From: Aelia acuminata
Lineage: Eukaryota > Arthropoda > Insecta > Hemiptera > Pentatomidae
Length of the DNA stretch: 64,000 bases
Direction of reading: 5' to 3'
Assembly (NCBI GenBank): GCA_911387785.2
Contig: OU426984.1
Span: 44,316,396 to 44,380,395, forward strand
Shown here: piece after piece, positions 43,545 through 55,420 of the stretch
Layout: each line of letters opens with the position of its first letter
How positions within the stretch are numbered: position 1 is the stretch's first letter
The notes under the pieces: generated by a model
What the model was told of the DNA's origin: nothing
The model's input: the letters and a program-made list of their open reading frames with translations, nothing else
Database searches by the model: none
Made by a program: the position numbers and the translations under genes

Positions 43545-45479
43545 TCACATATTTTGATATTAAATTATTAATTCAATTTACTTTTCCCATCATGGCAGCA
43601 TCATACATATTATATTAATATACATATTATATTATATTAATTATACATAGCAGATGTTTAATTAATCGTTTGAACTATAAAAGTTTGGATTCAAATCCTG
43701 GTTCCTACAATTGGTTAGCATCTTATTGAAAATCGTTAGATTCTGAAAATAATTGGAAAAGTAGCACAAACTCTACTGATTCCCAGAACATTAGTTTTGC
43801 CAGAAAAACTATTCTATTGTCAAGATCAATAACAGTTTGATATTGGAAGGTGTACTGAATGACATATGAGTGTAACTCCATCTTATTTGGACTACACCCC
43901 TTTTCAGTTGTTGGTATTTAATTTTTTTGATATTTATACTTTCAGATATTTTAGAATAAATAATATTACAGATTAATATTAAACTATCTAGATGCTGAAA
44001 CTCATAACTGACATTTGAGAATTTACATTACAAACTGATGATGAGGAAGGGGGCCTTAATACAGGGTCCGCTTTAGGGGTCGATGGTCAAGAGGCTTCAA
44101 TTACAAACTTTAATTTCAATATGCAATAGATCGAAATGTGGGCAATCAGCGACTTAATTAACTTTGAAATTGCTGACACCGAACTAACCCTCTTTGATCA
44201 TTGCCAACTCATCGCAATGAGGGAAATAGTTCAATTAATTTGTTATTAACTTCAACGATCTATACTTTCTGAGCTCCACATCTTTAATATATTTAAATTA
44301 TCACTCTAAAGTGGAGGAGATGGCTAGTCTCTCACAGATCTTGATGAAAATTATTTTTGGAAATTCCTTGTGGAAAAATATTTGAGATTTATTTTTAAAC
44401 ATTCCCTACATGACAATAGACTTTGTTAAATCAAAGACGACATCTACTAGACTAAGTAACAAATACAGACACAACTTGCCCTGTTAAAAATAAAACAACA
44501 ACTTTATGAACACAATTTAGTTCATAATAATCAACTTTAAAAAAAAAATTGAATAATTTAAAAAATGATTGTAGCATTCCCTTCGCTTCCACGAAGATAT
44601 TATTGACATCGATTCAATTACACTTCCAATCATTTTGACCTATATTTAGACCAATATTCGAGTTCATATTACTGTCAAATATTTACCATACCACATATAT
44701 ATTAAATTTCTTGTCAGTTTGAAAAGGAAGACAATTAATTTTTCTTTTTTTCAAACATAAGTTTTTTATATTAAGTTTCTATATTTTAATAAGACTACTG
44801 AAGTTTCAGTACAGAATTTAGAAATAAATTCAGTTCTTCTCTTATTTCTATAAGAGGTTCCCTTATTACACATATATTTATAAATAATTTTGTGAAATGT
44901 TCCGAATTATGTGCCCATGCAAGGATTTAGAAATTTTAATTATTTTTAAATTATAATCTGTTTGGCTAATTACTGTTTTTTTTTGTATAATAAAATGAAT
45001 TCTTTGGTCCCATATTTAACATATCCAATTACCCTATTAATATCGAATCTGTATCCGTGTTCACCGAATGGAGTCAATGCAACTGCTACTAATTAAACCA
45101 ATGTCCAGACTGCATTACCTCAATACAGAATAGCTAATCGTTGCACCTCTTCACTTGCATCACAATGACTGCATGACAATAGCTCGTGTGATGCTGCATT
45201 ACTTTGCATCCCAACATGTATGCAGTCTGATTTGAGCAACAGATTCACGCATTTTAAGAAACGCAACGAGTTATATTATCTAACACATTAAGGGTTTTAT
45301 ATAGTTAATCAAAAATATAATAATGCCCTAATGATCTAATGTCAAAATTACAAAAAAATATATTCCGATAACATGTATTAGTAAGTAGTTGTTGGTAATA
45401 CATGACGTTTTATAACTCAAATATACACACACACATTCATATATTTACATATACTTTGAAGGTGATTTTTATTTATTTA
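43545..45479. other. No supported gene
   Basis: AT-rich spacer. A more balanced stretch at 45,050-45,250 has no recognisable frame or repeat. Confidence 0.4.
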
Positions 45480-46258
45480 TTTGGATGTATATAGGGTGAA
45501 AAACAGCAATGGTTATCATCACCCGCAAATTAGAAAGAGCTTAGCTCTTATATGAGTGGGTAGAGCCCCACTTCTTTAATAAAACGTAAGAGTTCTCTGG
45601 TGATCTCCTGGTTTTCACCAAGTGCTTCAGCGATAGACCGACGAATTCCCATCTGTTTCATCTACACATTAAAAACTGGGCACTCTTCGATTATATGCCT
45701 CACAGTTAGTAATGTTCTGCACTGTGTGCATTGAGGTGCTGGCTGTTTAGCTATCAGGTAGTCGTGAGTGAGGAGGTATTGCCCTATGCGGAGGCGAGTA
45801 ATAATCACTTCTCTTCTCGACGCACTAGAACATGGATGCCATATTTTAACTGTTCCCTTAATCATGTGAAGTTTATTAGTAATTTGTCCATCCCATATTA
45901 CCTGCCACCTCCTCCCATTGCCACCTTCTATTCCACTTCTTCCAAATATATTTTGCAAGGGGCTAGAGTAGTTCCGAGCTCGATAAAAAGGGAAATTCAG
46001 TATATTGCTGTTTTTCAAGCTAAGTCATGAGCTGATTTGGCTGCTCTATCGGCCATTTCGTTGCCTGCTGTGCCGATATGACTTGGTACCCATATGAAAA
46101 CCAGTGCTATCTTAGATTTTTCCATCTTATGTAAATAGTTGTAAATTTCTCTGACGAGTGGTATATCTGAGGAAGGATTTCGTAAGTTTTTTAGGGCGAT
46201 TTGTGAATCTGAGCAAATCACAACCGAGTCTTCTTTTGCCGTTATTCAATTGTTGGAG
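45480..46258 (-). pseudogene. 5'-truncated LINE: RNase H end and C-terminal region
   Basis: Two overlapping minus frames. 46,015-46,221 holds the second half of an RNase H domain (MICSDSQIALKNL, then IWVPSHIGTAGNEMADRAAK). 45,662-46,018 holds a linker, then TRLRIGQYLLTHDYLI and a Cys/His cluster (CTQCRTLLTVRHIIEECPVF). The frames meet at a shift near 46,016. A 3' UTR of about 180 bases follows and ends near a TTTATTTATTTATTT run. Same general type as 6.4-7.6 kb but a different family by sequence. Confidence 0.88.
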
Positions 46259-46940
46259 TGCCTTATTGGAAGTTGATTTTTATCTTAATAATAAAAAAAT
46301 AATATTTTTGATAAATTATTAGAAAAATACCTAAATTTAAAGTTTTTCGGAATATTATTACCGGGCTCTATATAAAATAAAAAATGAAATCAAATTTTTT
46401 GAAGTTTTTATCAGATTTATTCCTGAACTATGAAAGAGTGAATTGGACTGGGACAAAACTTAATAAAGGGAGGGGGGAAAGTTACTTTTTCCACGGGGAA
46501 GATGAATTCCAATTAAGAAGTGGAAAACATTTAAAATTAAAAACTTTCTGTCTAGTCCGTTAGATCCTTTTGAGGGGAGGAGGGACTTGAAAGCTGTGAG
46601 CTTATTACCCTCTCGGTGAAATAGGGATGAAGTAACTAATGAGAATATAGCTAGAAGTTTTGCTTAATATCTGTATATATTTAAAGCAATCAACCGTTAT
46701 TTATTATTTAAAACTTGAATTTTTTAAAATGTTTTCGTATGAAATCATATATCATATATCATACAGGAAAAAAATAGAGATAGTTAAAAAGAGAATTTAG
46801 GATTTTCTATATAATTACGTTATAAAACTGTTACACTAGGTCGAATAATCTCATTATTCCAGTAAACTTATATTACGGTTCTTTTTATTCCGGAATCGAT
46901 AGCTAATTATTATTAATATTTTTAAGTAAACATTATTTGA
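46259..46940. other. No feature seen
   Basis: AT-rich spacer. Confidence 0.4.
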
Positions 46941-46947
46941 TATAATA

Positions 46948-47652
46948 ACGAACGCTCCTTTGTACGTTAGTAACAAAACACTACACACAAATCACAACAC
47001 ATAAAATTCACACTCCGACCGGATACCAGTCCACCAGTTTATATCGACTACAACCAAATTCCTCAAACAGACAAAGTAACAGTACCTTAGGCTAATATTT
47101 GACAGAAGGATGATTTGGGGCCCTCATGTCAAAATGAAAAGACACTCATTAATCAAACGACTGAAAATACTGTACTCACTATTTTCCAAATTATCAAAAG
47201 TGAAAATCAGACAGAAGCTCAATACATACACTTACGTACTGAAACCCATTTGGGCATACGCCTCACAAATTTATGGATCAGCAAAAAATACACACTTACA
47301 AAAATTACAAACCATCCAAACCAAAACTTTACGACTAGTAACGAACGCACCTTGTACTATAGACGAACAAATAAGAACCTTCTATTCTGGATTTCACATC
47401 AAATTGCACGGACATAACAACAGACTTATTACAGACATGGCCACGACTGAGATGCCTTTTATGAGGCGACTAAAAAGGAGTTGGATGAGAGACCTCCTCT
47501 CCTGAAACAAGACCGGGGTGATGTGTTGTTTGGCACTTTCTTCCCTCATGCCTTAAAATGCTAACTCACAGTAGTATTCATCTCATTAGGTGATTTTCGC
47601 TTATTATCTGCGGCAGGTACAAATAAAAGTATGAAGTAAAAAAAAAAAATGA
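46948..47652 (+). pseudogene. Jockey-family LINE, rearranged C-terminal half and 3' UTR
   Basis: The main frame (47,110-47,505) reads IWGPHVKMKRHSLIKRLKIL, IRQKLNTYTYVLKPIWAYAS, LQTIQTKTLRLVTNAPC and MRRLKRSWMRDLLS. Just upstream, across a one-base shift near 47,085, lies FTLRPDTSPPVYIDYNQIPQ leading to RLIFDRRM, a classic Jockey segment. A short piece further left (46,948-46,992, NAPLYVSNKTLHTNH-like) corresponds to sequence that belongs further downstream, so order is scrambled. A 3' UTR and an A-run (47,637-47,649) complete it. Same family as 14.7 kb. Confidence 0.88.
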
Positions 47653-49265
47653 AATTAAATCAGGGTTTAAATTCGATAAATAAACAAAAAATATCAAAAT
47701 TAAATTTGATCAGAATTTTTATCTGGATTTTTTTTAAAAATCGTTTCATGATTTTTATCAGCGTGGTTCTTCTTTTTGATCATAAAAAAAAGAAAAAAAT
47801 AATATTAAGAGTATTAATAATTTTCGAAGAATTACATTTTTATAAATCAGAAATATATTGTTGTTTATATTTTCCATGATGTATTTTGAGTAGGCAGCAG
47901 TTGGTGAAGAAAATTTTTATTTAATTTTTAGAACATATAAATAAAATTTCAGAAATATATTAGACATTTTCGGTTACAAACAATTAAAAAATAAAAAGAA
48001 GAGTCTTTTATCATATTTTATCAAGGTTTGGTCAATTACCTAATACATTTAGATTAATAAAAAAGGCCAATTTCACCAAAAAACAGTAATAAAAATTTAT
48101 TTTTTATAAGAGTGTTATTTCAAAACAAGTATTTTTTCCAAATACTCAGGTGATATCTGTTTTTACATTAAAAATATTTCTTAATTTTGATTCTTTAATG
48201 ATGCACGTGAGTGTAATCGTTCAAGTTTAGCAGGGCTGATAATTAAACATAATGGGATGTTTCAGAAATAATTACTTACTATTTCACTTCTCGGCTACTC
48301 CGCTCGGCTCTCCTAAAGGGCAAAGTTTAGGAATACTTAAGAGTACCAGGAAGTGCCGTTATGTTACATAATAATTAACTTGTATACTTATAAGGACTGG
48401 AGCTATGAGACTAAAGAAAGGCACACAGCTGCCAGTGTTGACAACTTGTTAAGCAGGAGTTGAGCTGTCTTTGTTATAAGTCACCTCTGGTCTTTGGTAT
48501 ATCAAGAACGGTAATGATCCCGTCTTACACCAACCCTGCATTATGCAAACTACTCAGGGTAACAATGACAGCCTCCGATCCAATCCGAAGAGGGGTCTTT
48601 TCTTTTCAAAGGGCTCTCCTTCCCAAAAAAAGACAAAAAAAAAAAACTTGGAATATTTTTTAGAATACATAAAAGAGGTGTGAGATATTTCGAGTAGTAG
48701 ACAATGAGCTTGATTGAGGACTACAACTATTGAAATCGTGGCATCTTATAAACAAAATAACTAAAAATATATTGGTAACATGTAAAAGAAGGAGAAAGAG
48801 AAACGATTGGGATTTTGGAAAGTGTGGAAAATGAGGAGATGATAAAAAAAAAGAGTCTGGATTAGGATAAGAAAGCTAATGTACTTAAACCTCTGAGTAC
48901 TAATTAGTCTAATATAATGTTTAATTATTTATCCACACATATTTATCTATGTATTATGTTTTACATTTACACAAGGATTTGTTTAAGTTTATAAAAGAAC
49001 CCAATTTGTCAACTGAGTAAATTAAATAAATATGCTAAAATAAATATTAATTTCCGAAACTATAAAGATGCATTTATAGTTCCGTTTAGCAAAATTTTAT
49101 CTTATTATAATTTCAATACTTATTACTTACAGTAAAATAAAATCATAAAGTATGTCCGATAAAATTTGGGAGATGCTTGGGATTTTGGTGGAATTAATAT
49201 TTTTTCTAAATAAATTAAATAAAATTGTCATAATTTATTGTACTTTTAATTTTCATAATTCAAAA
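47653..49265. other. No supported gene
   Basis: AT-rich spacer; frames of 60-76 codons lack motifs. Confidence 0.4.
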
Positions 49266-49267
49266 AC

Positions 49268-49421
49268 CCATATGACTGAAACAAGCCAGGGAAAAGGTAG
49301 TGCTGGATGCCATCTTTTCCTGTCCCTAACCTGATTTTATTTAATAAGCATAGCGCACATTTGTTGTTTGTCAAAGTTTGTTGACAGGTGCAAATGAGGA
49401 AATGAAGCAAAAAAAAAAAAA
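49268..49421 (+). pseudogene. Jockey-family LINE, 3' UTR fragment with poly-A
   Basis: Contains ACAAGCCAGGGAAAAGGTAG, GGATGCCATCTTTTCCTG and GTCAAAGTTTGTTGACAGGT, matching the 3' UTR of the copies at 13.4 and 15.2 kb. It ends in a 13-base A-run. An extreme 5' truncation. Confidence 0.82.
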
Positions 49422-49590
49422 GTCAATATTGTTATAAATTACTTGAAATGATCTTGCTAGTTTTATTTGATTTTAAATAAGCAAAGGTCTCACCACAAAA
49501 GGTGTAGAAAGTACGGGTTTGAGTTTGATATCGTTGTCGGTTCTAAGGGGTTAATTTGGAAAGTTGGTAGCCTTTAATGGAATTTTATGT

Positions 49591-50085
49591 AGTATTCTGT
49601 GGCTGTGTCGATGACTTTTGGGATGTGTCAGTACTACTCAACTGTAGTAAAATAAGCATTTAATTTGCAATAAAAGAAATATTGACGCCAATAATCGAGA
49701 TAAAAAACTATTCTATCTTTTAAGTTGGACAAAACTACAGACAATGAGCAAAATTTTATAAAGATCGGTTGAGTAGTTTCGGATTTTACTCCCGGCAAAC
49801 AAAAAAAAGGTAATAAAATCGACACATGACGCCATGTAAATAAATCGAAACACGAAGCAACCTACTGCATTTGCAATAATTCGCAATAAAAGAAATATTG
49901 GGGTCAATAATCAAGATAAAAACTATCGTATCATTTAAGTTGGACAAACCTACACACAATGAGCCAAATTTCATCAAAATCAGTTGAGTAGTTTCTGATT
50001 TTACCTCCGACAGACATCGCGACATAATATTTTTATATATAGTAGTATTCTGTGGCTGTTTCGATGACTTTTTTGTAGTGTCAGG
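49591..50085. repeat. Nested direct repeats of a dispersed-element type
   Basis: GTATTCTGTGGCTGT plus about 30 further bases occurs at 49,593 and again at 50,045. Between these, a ~140-bp block beginning GCAATAAAAGAAATATTG occurs twice (49,667 and 49,882) and includes phrases such as CAAATTTCATCAAAATCAGT that are common in arthropod repeats. Frames over this stretch are repeat translations. Confidence 0.75.
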
Positions 50086-50105
50086 TCCTTCTGTATTTGT
50101 CACTT

Positions 50106-50655
50106 AGTCTACCATTATTCTCTGTATTTAAATATCTGATTTTATTCAATTTTTCTGTGTACGATGCTATTAAAAAAAACAAAACAAACATTTGTTTGCG
50201 ATCTTATAGGTGTTAAATAGAAAAAAAACCTCAATAAATTTATAATGATCATCTTGATTAATTATTTCAAATATTCATATGGTAAACAAAAAGAACATAA
50301 CAATAAATATAAAAACGTAGGAGCGCAGGAGTTAGAAAAAAAAGGTAATAGGAAAAGGAAGAAATATCGGAGTGGTATTTAGAAGAAGAAAAGTAAACAG
50401 CTATGTCTCTCTGAAAAGAGATTTCGTCGAAGCAAGAAATTTATGGTGGGAGACCTGAGCTCCTCTCTTTGTGGCTAACAAATACAAGGCCATTTTACGC
50501 TTCACTTGTCTGAATCATTGATTCTGAAAAAAAAAATTGAAGGTTCTGAAATAAATGAGAAAAGTTAAAGGGATCTAAACTTCTTCATTTCCTTTCGACA
50601 AATAGTCGTTCTCTTTCCTGGAGCAACTCATAAGTAATTATTTATGTTGTTATAT
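50106..50655. other. No feature seen
   Basis: AT-rich spacer. Confidence 0.4.
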
Positions 50656-50657
50656 GG

Positions 50658-50658
<1 letters not shown>

Positions 50659-50696
<38 letters not shown>

Positions 50697-50755
50697 TATA
50701 CATATAAAGTATACATATATTCATACATATAAAGTATAAATATATATATATATAT
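50659..50755. repeat. Compound (TA)n(CA)n microsatellite
   Basis: TA tract, a short CA tract, then degenerate ATACATAT repeats. Confidence 0.93.
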
Positions 50756-50828
50756 TAAGTTCCGGACACTTCGTTTATTTCGCGATTCTTAAAATTTCTA
50801 TTCAAAATGCAAGCTCCTCAATAATTTG

Positions 50829-51034
50829 GGATCACCTGTTCTGTAGAGGTTAGCATAGACGCTTTCTATTCGTCGCTGGTTCCTAGATTCTTAGGTGGCC
50901 CAAGGATTTTATAAAGTAGTGAAAAATTTATGGTTACGCCGTCCTTCGGACAAGATGTAAAATGGTAGTCCTGGGCCTATAAAATGTCAGGTACTGGTTA
51001 AAGATGTTTAGCATAAGTGATGTTAAACAAATAA
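50829..51034 (+). mobile_element. tRNA-derived SINE (family 2), degenerate copy
   Basis: Starts GGGATCACCTGTTCTGTAG. It keeps GGTTAGCATAGACG at the A-box position, GCTGGTTCCTAG at the B-box position and body phrases (GCCGTCCTTCGGACAAGATG, ATGTCAGGTACTGGTTAAAG). The tail is shortened and no target duplication remains. Confidence 0.75.
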
Positions 51035-51160
51035 GAAAGTATAAGCAATAAAATGCTTAAAAATATTAGATTTAATTGAATCCGTTGTGAGTTCAAAGAA
51101 GAAAGTTAATAGTTGTAACAATGTTAACAGTTGAAATATTTGCTGGCCATTTTAGGAGGA

Positions 51161-51942
51161 AATTTGTATGTAAGTCCATGTGATTTCTGGCATTGCTCAG
51201 GGTTGATAATGATTTATTTATTTGAAGTTATGAAGTGCTGAAATTTAAACATATTGTAGGTTTAAATAATTATCATTGATTCGCAATGTCAGAGACACAT
51301 TAATATCTCAAATTATTAACAACTTTACAGAAGGGACTACTTTTAACAATACAGTAACAAAAAAGTATTCATAGGCTTCGATGTTCCGAGCGAGACTAGG
51401 ACTCTAGTCCTTTTTATATTTAGTCTATAATCAAACATTTTAGAAGGTTATCGTAAAGCATAAAAGATTCTAATATTATCTAAAACTTGTACCAGAACAG
51501 TTTCGTAACTGTTCCGACAAAAAGTCTGGAACTCTTTTTCAGTGCAATATTGATTTGTCCCACATAACCATCTTAACAAATCATAGGGGTCACCTGTGGT
51601 GTTGTGGTTAGCATGGCAACCTACAATACTAAAGATCGCGGGTTCAATTCCAGCGGTGGCCCCAGGATTTTTTGATGGGAGTAAAAAATCCTTAGCTATG
51701 CCGTCCCTCGGATAGGACGTAAAATGGAGGTCCCGAGCCTGTACGATGTCAGGTACTCGTTAAAGATCCCTGATATGCAAAATTTAGGACTCCCACTGTA
51801 GCATCGTCCGATTAGCCGCAGTAGCATAAAAATGGACGTTAAACAAACCATGTGACAAATCATATTGTGCAGGCGCTAGGTATTGTAGCCGCACTACAGT
51901 TCAGTGCTGCAAAATAGTATAACTAAGTCCCCGTATTATGCC
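51161..51942. repeat. Segmental tandem duplication, unit 1 (carries a SINE)
   Basis: From AATTTGTATGTAAGTCCAT to CCCGTATTATGCC, matching 51,974-52,475 with few differences apart from the SINE at 51,585-51,854. Contains no coding frame of note. Confidence 0.93.
51585..51854 (+). mobile_element. tRNA-derived SINE (family 2), best-preserved copy
   Basis: Has a clear A box (TGGTTAGCATGG, 51605-51616) and B box (GGTTCAATTCC, 51641-51651), then the body (GCCGTCCCTCGGATAGGACG, GTCCCGAGCCTGTACGATG, GTACTCGTTAAAGATCCC) and the tail (CGATTAGCC, CATAAA, GGACGTTAAAC). ACAAATCAT flanks both sides (51576-51584 and 51855-51863). The neighbouring duplicate unit has the same place without SINE and with one ACAAATCAT, which proves the boundaries. 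Confidence 0.95.
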
Positions 51943-51973
51943 TCCGTCCGACGACTAAACCATAATTTACCAT

Positions 51974-52475
51974 AATTTGTATGTAAGTCCATATGACTTC
52001 TGGCATTGCTCAGGGTTGATAATGATTTATTTATTTGAAGTTATGAAGTGCTGAAATTTAAACATATTGTAGGTTTAAATAATTATCATTGATTCGCAAA
52101 GTCAGAGACACAATAAAATCTCAAATTATTAACAACTTTACAGAAGGGACTACTTTTAACAATACAGTAACAAAAAAGTATTCATAGGCTTCGATGTTCC
52201 GAGCGAGACTAGGACTCTAGTCCTTTTTATATTTAGTCTATAATCAAACATTTTAGAAGGTTATCGTAAAGCATAGAAGATTCTAATATTATCTAAAACG
52301 TACCAGAACAGTTTCGTAACTGTTCCGACAAAAAGTCTGGAACTCTTTTTCAGTGCAATATTGATTTGTCCCACATAACCATCTTAACAAATCATATTGT
52401 GCAGGCGCCTAGGTATTGTAGCCGCACTACAGTTCAGTGCTGCAAAATAGTATAACTAAGTCCCCGTATTATGCC
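51974..52475. repeat. Segmental tandem duplication, unit 2 (empty SINE site)
   Basis: The second copy of the unit at 51,161. The site near 52,390-52,404 reads CTTAACAAATCATATTGTGC without insertion. About 31 bases separate the two units. A third, diverged relative lies at 63,650-63,870. Confidence 0.93.
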
Positions 52476-52780
52476 GTATTATTACAGAATATACATTTTT
52501 TAAAATAATTGTTAATAATACTAATAATATACTGACATATATTCAATCTGTAAATAAGAGTTTAGTTGGAATTTTATTTGTTGACAGTCCGTTTACTAAC
52601 TAGGGAAGACAAATGAAATTAAACCGTTTAAAAAGATAATTTTCAAATAAATAAATGTGAATTTAAATGATAAAGTACCATTATTCAGATACCTAAATTA
52701 GGTTTTTTCTAATGATCGAGATGAATTAAATTCGAAATGAATTACATCATTTACTATATTATTTCACAAAGCCTTTTTTT
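52476..52780. other. No feature seen
   Basis: AT-rich spacer. Confidence 0.4.
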
Positions 52781-53803
52781 TGTCGGTACGCCATAACTTC
52801 CTTAGTACTTCACCATATTTCATGAATAAGGCATCATTTTAAAGCATTCCTTAACTGCTACACCGGGAAAATATACAAATCACTCATTTTGCCTTCGATT
52901 GCGAGTTATAAGTGAGAAACCGCGGTTCTTGAAAATCTAAATAGTTTTAGAAATTTCTAAACGGTCTCAATCTATTCAGGTTTTCAAGGAAAACATTTTC
53001 GGTCATAAACATTTTTTCGATTAACCCCATCGTTTGCGAGTTTTAAGCGAAAAACTGCAATTCTAAACGGAAGTTCAAAATTGTCCCAGGGCTTTTTCGA
53101 TGGTTTCATTATTTTCAGTTTATCGAGAAGAACATTTTTGGTTGTGCATTTAGAGTTTATTTAAGATGAACAAAGAAGACAAACAAGACAATAAACAAAT
53201 AGCACAAAACAAAAACCATTTTATTTAAACACGCTAGGCAACAAAACCAGATCGCTAATTCAAAACAAAAGTCCATATACAAATTCCGGGTCAATGACAA
53301 TTATAATTATGATATACAAGAAATAAAACTTTACTAAGGCCGAATAACTCACAATTAACAACCGAACTTTTCTTAACCAACAACGTTAACACTTCAGTTG
53401 TTTGAAAAGACGTATTTACCACTGATCATAAAATAAAATTCTTTTCGATAAAATATGAATAAAAAAATTAATTATGATTAGATAAAATAATAAGATTAAA
53501 TAATAAAATAATAATAAGAATATATATATATATAAAACTGTAATCAGTGGTAAATTAATTTAAATGGCCTTTAACATAAATAAAAAGTTGGCCGTTCGCT
53601 CACGACCCATTACAGCACTAAAGTTGTGCGTTCACTCGCGACCCGTTACATCCATATACACTTTTCGGATTGTCGACGTCGTTTGCGAGTTACAAGCAAA
53701 AACAAATGCGCATTATACGATACTAAATAAACATTGTGCAGGTAATTTAATTAAATGAGATTTAAGTAGGTTAGGGTGCGAATGCTTCGCAGGGGTTTGC
53801 TAG
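52781..53803 (+). mobile_element. Non-autonomous Helitron, 3' end defined
   Basis: The right end has the Helitron hallmark: a short perfect hairpin (TGCGAATGCTTCGCA, 53777-53791), then about eight bases, then CTAG (53800-53803) followed by T. Upstream, a ~130-bp block containing TTGCGAGTTATAAGTGAGAA is repeated (near 52,903 and 53,036), with a further echo near 53,683. No Rep/helicase frame, so non-autonomous. The left limit is a guess from where this style of sequence begins. Confidence 0.65.
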
Positions 53804-54560
53804 TATTAATATACATAATTCATTTAAAGAATCACTTAGTTATTTAATAATTTATTTTGTCGAAAACAAATATGAACTAACAGTAAATGTGTTCTTTATT
53901 ATTTCATTTTTTTTATTCCATGAGGTGTTTTGTGCCCTGAAGCGATAGAGGGGAAAATCAACAAATACGTGTGAGGGTCAGAACAGGTCTGGAATTTCAG
54001 AAATTAGGAAATAAATTATTCGCATTTCTGGACCGAACCGGTTACACCAAGAAATGGTTTTGGTTTAATTCTTGCAATTGGCGAAAGGCTTATTCTCATA
54101 CAGTATCCATTTAGAGGCCAAATGAAATTGATTTTTTTAATACGTGTTTATTCGTTTTTATTCATATTTTTATTTTAAATAAGTCTCTTTTATCACGCTA
54201 TATCGGATATTTCCATGTTTCTTATAATACTAATAAGGTGACAAGGCCCTGTTTTATGCTATTCTTTTTATTTCTAATGTTCTTCCTTGAAAACTTAAAA
54301 TTCTTACTATTGAATTTCTTATTTTTCCGTCTTTTGAATTATTTTTCTTTATGTATTTTTCAATTCCTCACAAAAATATATAAAGTCTTGAGGATTAAAC
54401 TCTTTTTGTTGACGTTCCTTTCACTATTTGTCTTAATATTGCATTTTGAAAAGATTGTAATCGCTTTTTGTTATACATTGTAATTCAATGTATATATTAA
54501 ATATATGGTATATATTAAATATATACAGTATATTCAAGGTAAATCGTAAATATATATGTA
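53804..54560. other. No supported gene
   Basis: AT-rich. The 81-codon frame at 54,238-54,483 is Leu/Phe-rich because of base bias and is not supported. Confidence 0.4.
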
Positions 54561-54565
54561 GAAGC

Positions 54566-55197
54566 ATGTGATTATGTGATAAAGCAAGCATATCAACGTC
54601 GTATTTTTGCCGACATTTTTAAAAATATTTCAGTTTATCCTTTATTGGGCGAAATATTTTTTAGTCTTTAATCCTTATTCGATTCCGTATAAAAATTGAA
54701 ATTTCTTACTATTCAAAACAGTGGTACACATTTGAAGAGGGTCAGTCTTATTGCAGTTTTGCATGTCATTCGTAGTTTATCATAGAATCGGGGGAATAGT
54801 TAATGTGTATTGGTCGACAGTTGGTTTTAGTAAGATGGTGTGTTTAACTTTTTTATACGACTCTCAAGTTTCAAAACCGCTTTGAATATATAGCAGGATA
54901 TTTGGCAAATGTCTCTTTATTGCTTGATAATAAAATTGTAAGGGTTATCATGTGAAAAAGGCGTGGATTCAGGTCAACTACGTTTTCCAGGCCTCCAATG
55001 AATGAAGTCATATATATCCACTTTTGATTGACGTAAATCATGTATAAAAGATCTATAGGTATATATTAAATATATGTGTGTGATTATGTGATAAAGCATG
55101 CATTTCAATGTCTTATTTTTTCGAAATTTTTTAAAAATACTTCAATTTATCTTTTATTCGGCGAAATATTTTTAATCTTTAATCCTTATCGTTCCAT
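54566..55197. repeat. Direct repeat, two ~125-bp copies 511 bp apart
   Basis: The blocks at 54,566-54,692 and 55,077-55,197 share TGTGATTATGTGATAAAGCA, then TTATTC/GGGCGAAATATTTTT and CTTTAATCCTTAT. Both are preceded by a TATATATTAAATATAT phrase. A local duplication or two copies of a dispersed repeat. Confidence 0.8.
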
Positions 55198-55420
55198 TTC
55201 TTCTTATTAATCTAATGATGGTAATAATTTCCCCTTCGAGAACACCAGAAATAATTACTTTATTTACCTCTTGTAAGCCCAGTTCTGGCCCTAATGAAGT
55301 TGTTTCATTTTCTGTGTAAGAGGTCCCTACTACCTGGCCACTTAAGCATTCCGAACAGGCCGAGATAAAATCATGGCCATGGGAGAATTTAATTAAAGCT
55401 ATCTTTTGTGTTTGTATCAT
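55172..55420 (-). CDS. Unidentified 82-codon frame
   Basis: ATG at 55,420, closed at 55,172. Less AT-biased than neighbours, with balanced amino acids: MIQTQKIALIKFSHGHDFIS, ACSECLSGQVVGTSYTENET, LGPELGLQEVNKVIISGVLE. No signal peptide, membrane segment or known motif. Its 3' end overlaps the direct repeat unit. It could be an exon, a transposon fragment or chance. Confidence 0.25.
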   Translation of the reverse strand: MIQTQKIALIKFSHGHDFISACSECLSGQVVGTSYTENETTSLGPELGLQEVNKVIISGVLEGEIITIIRLIRRNGTIRIKD

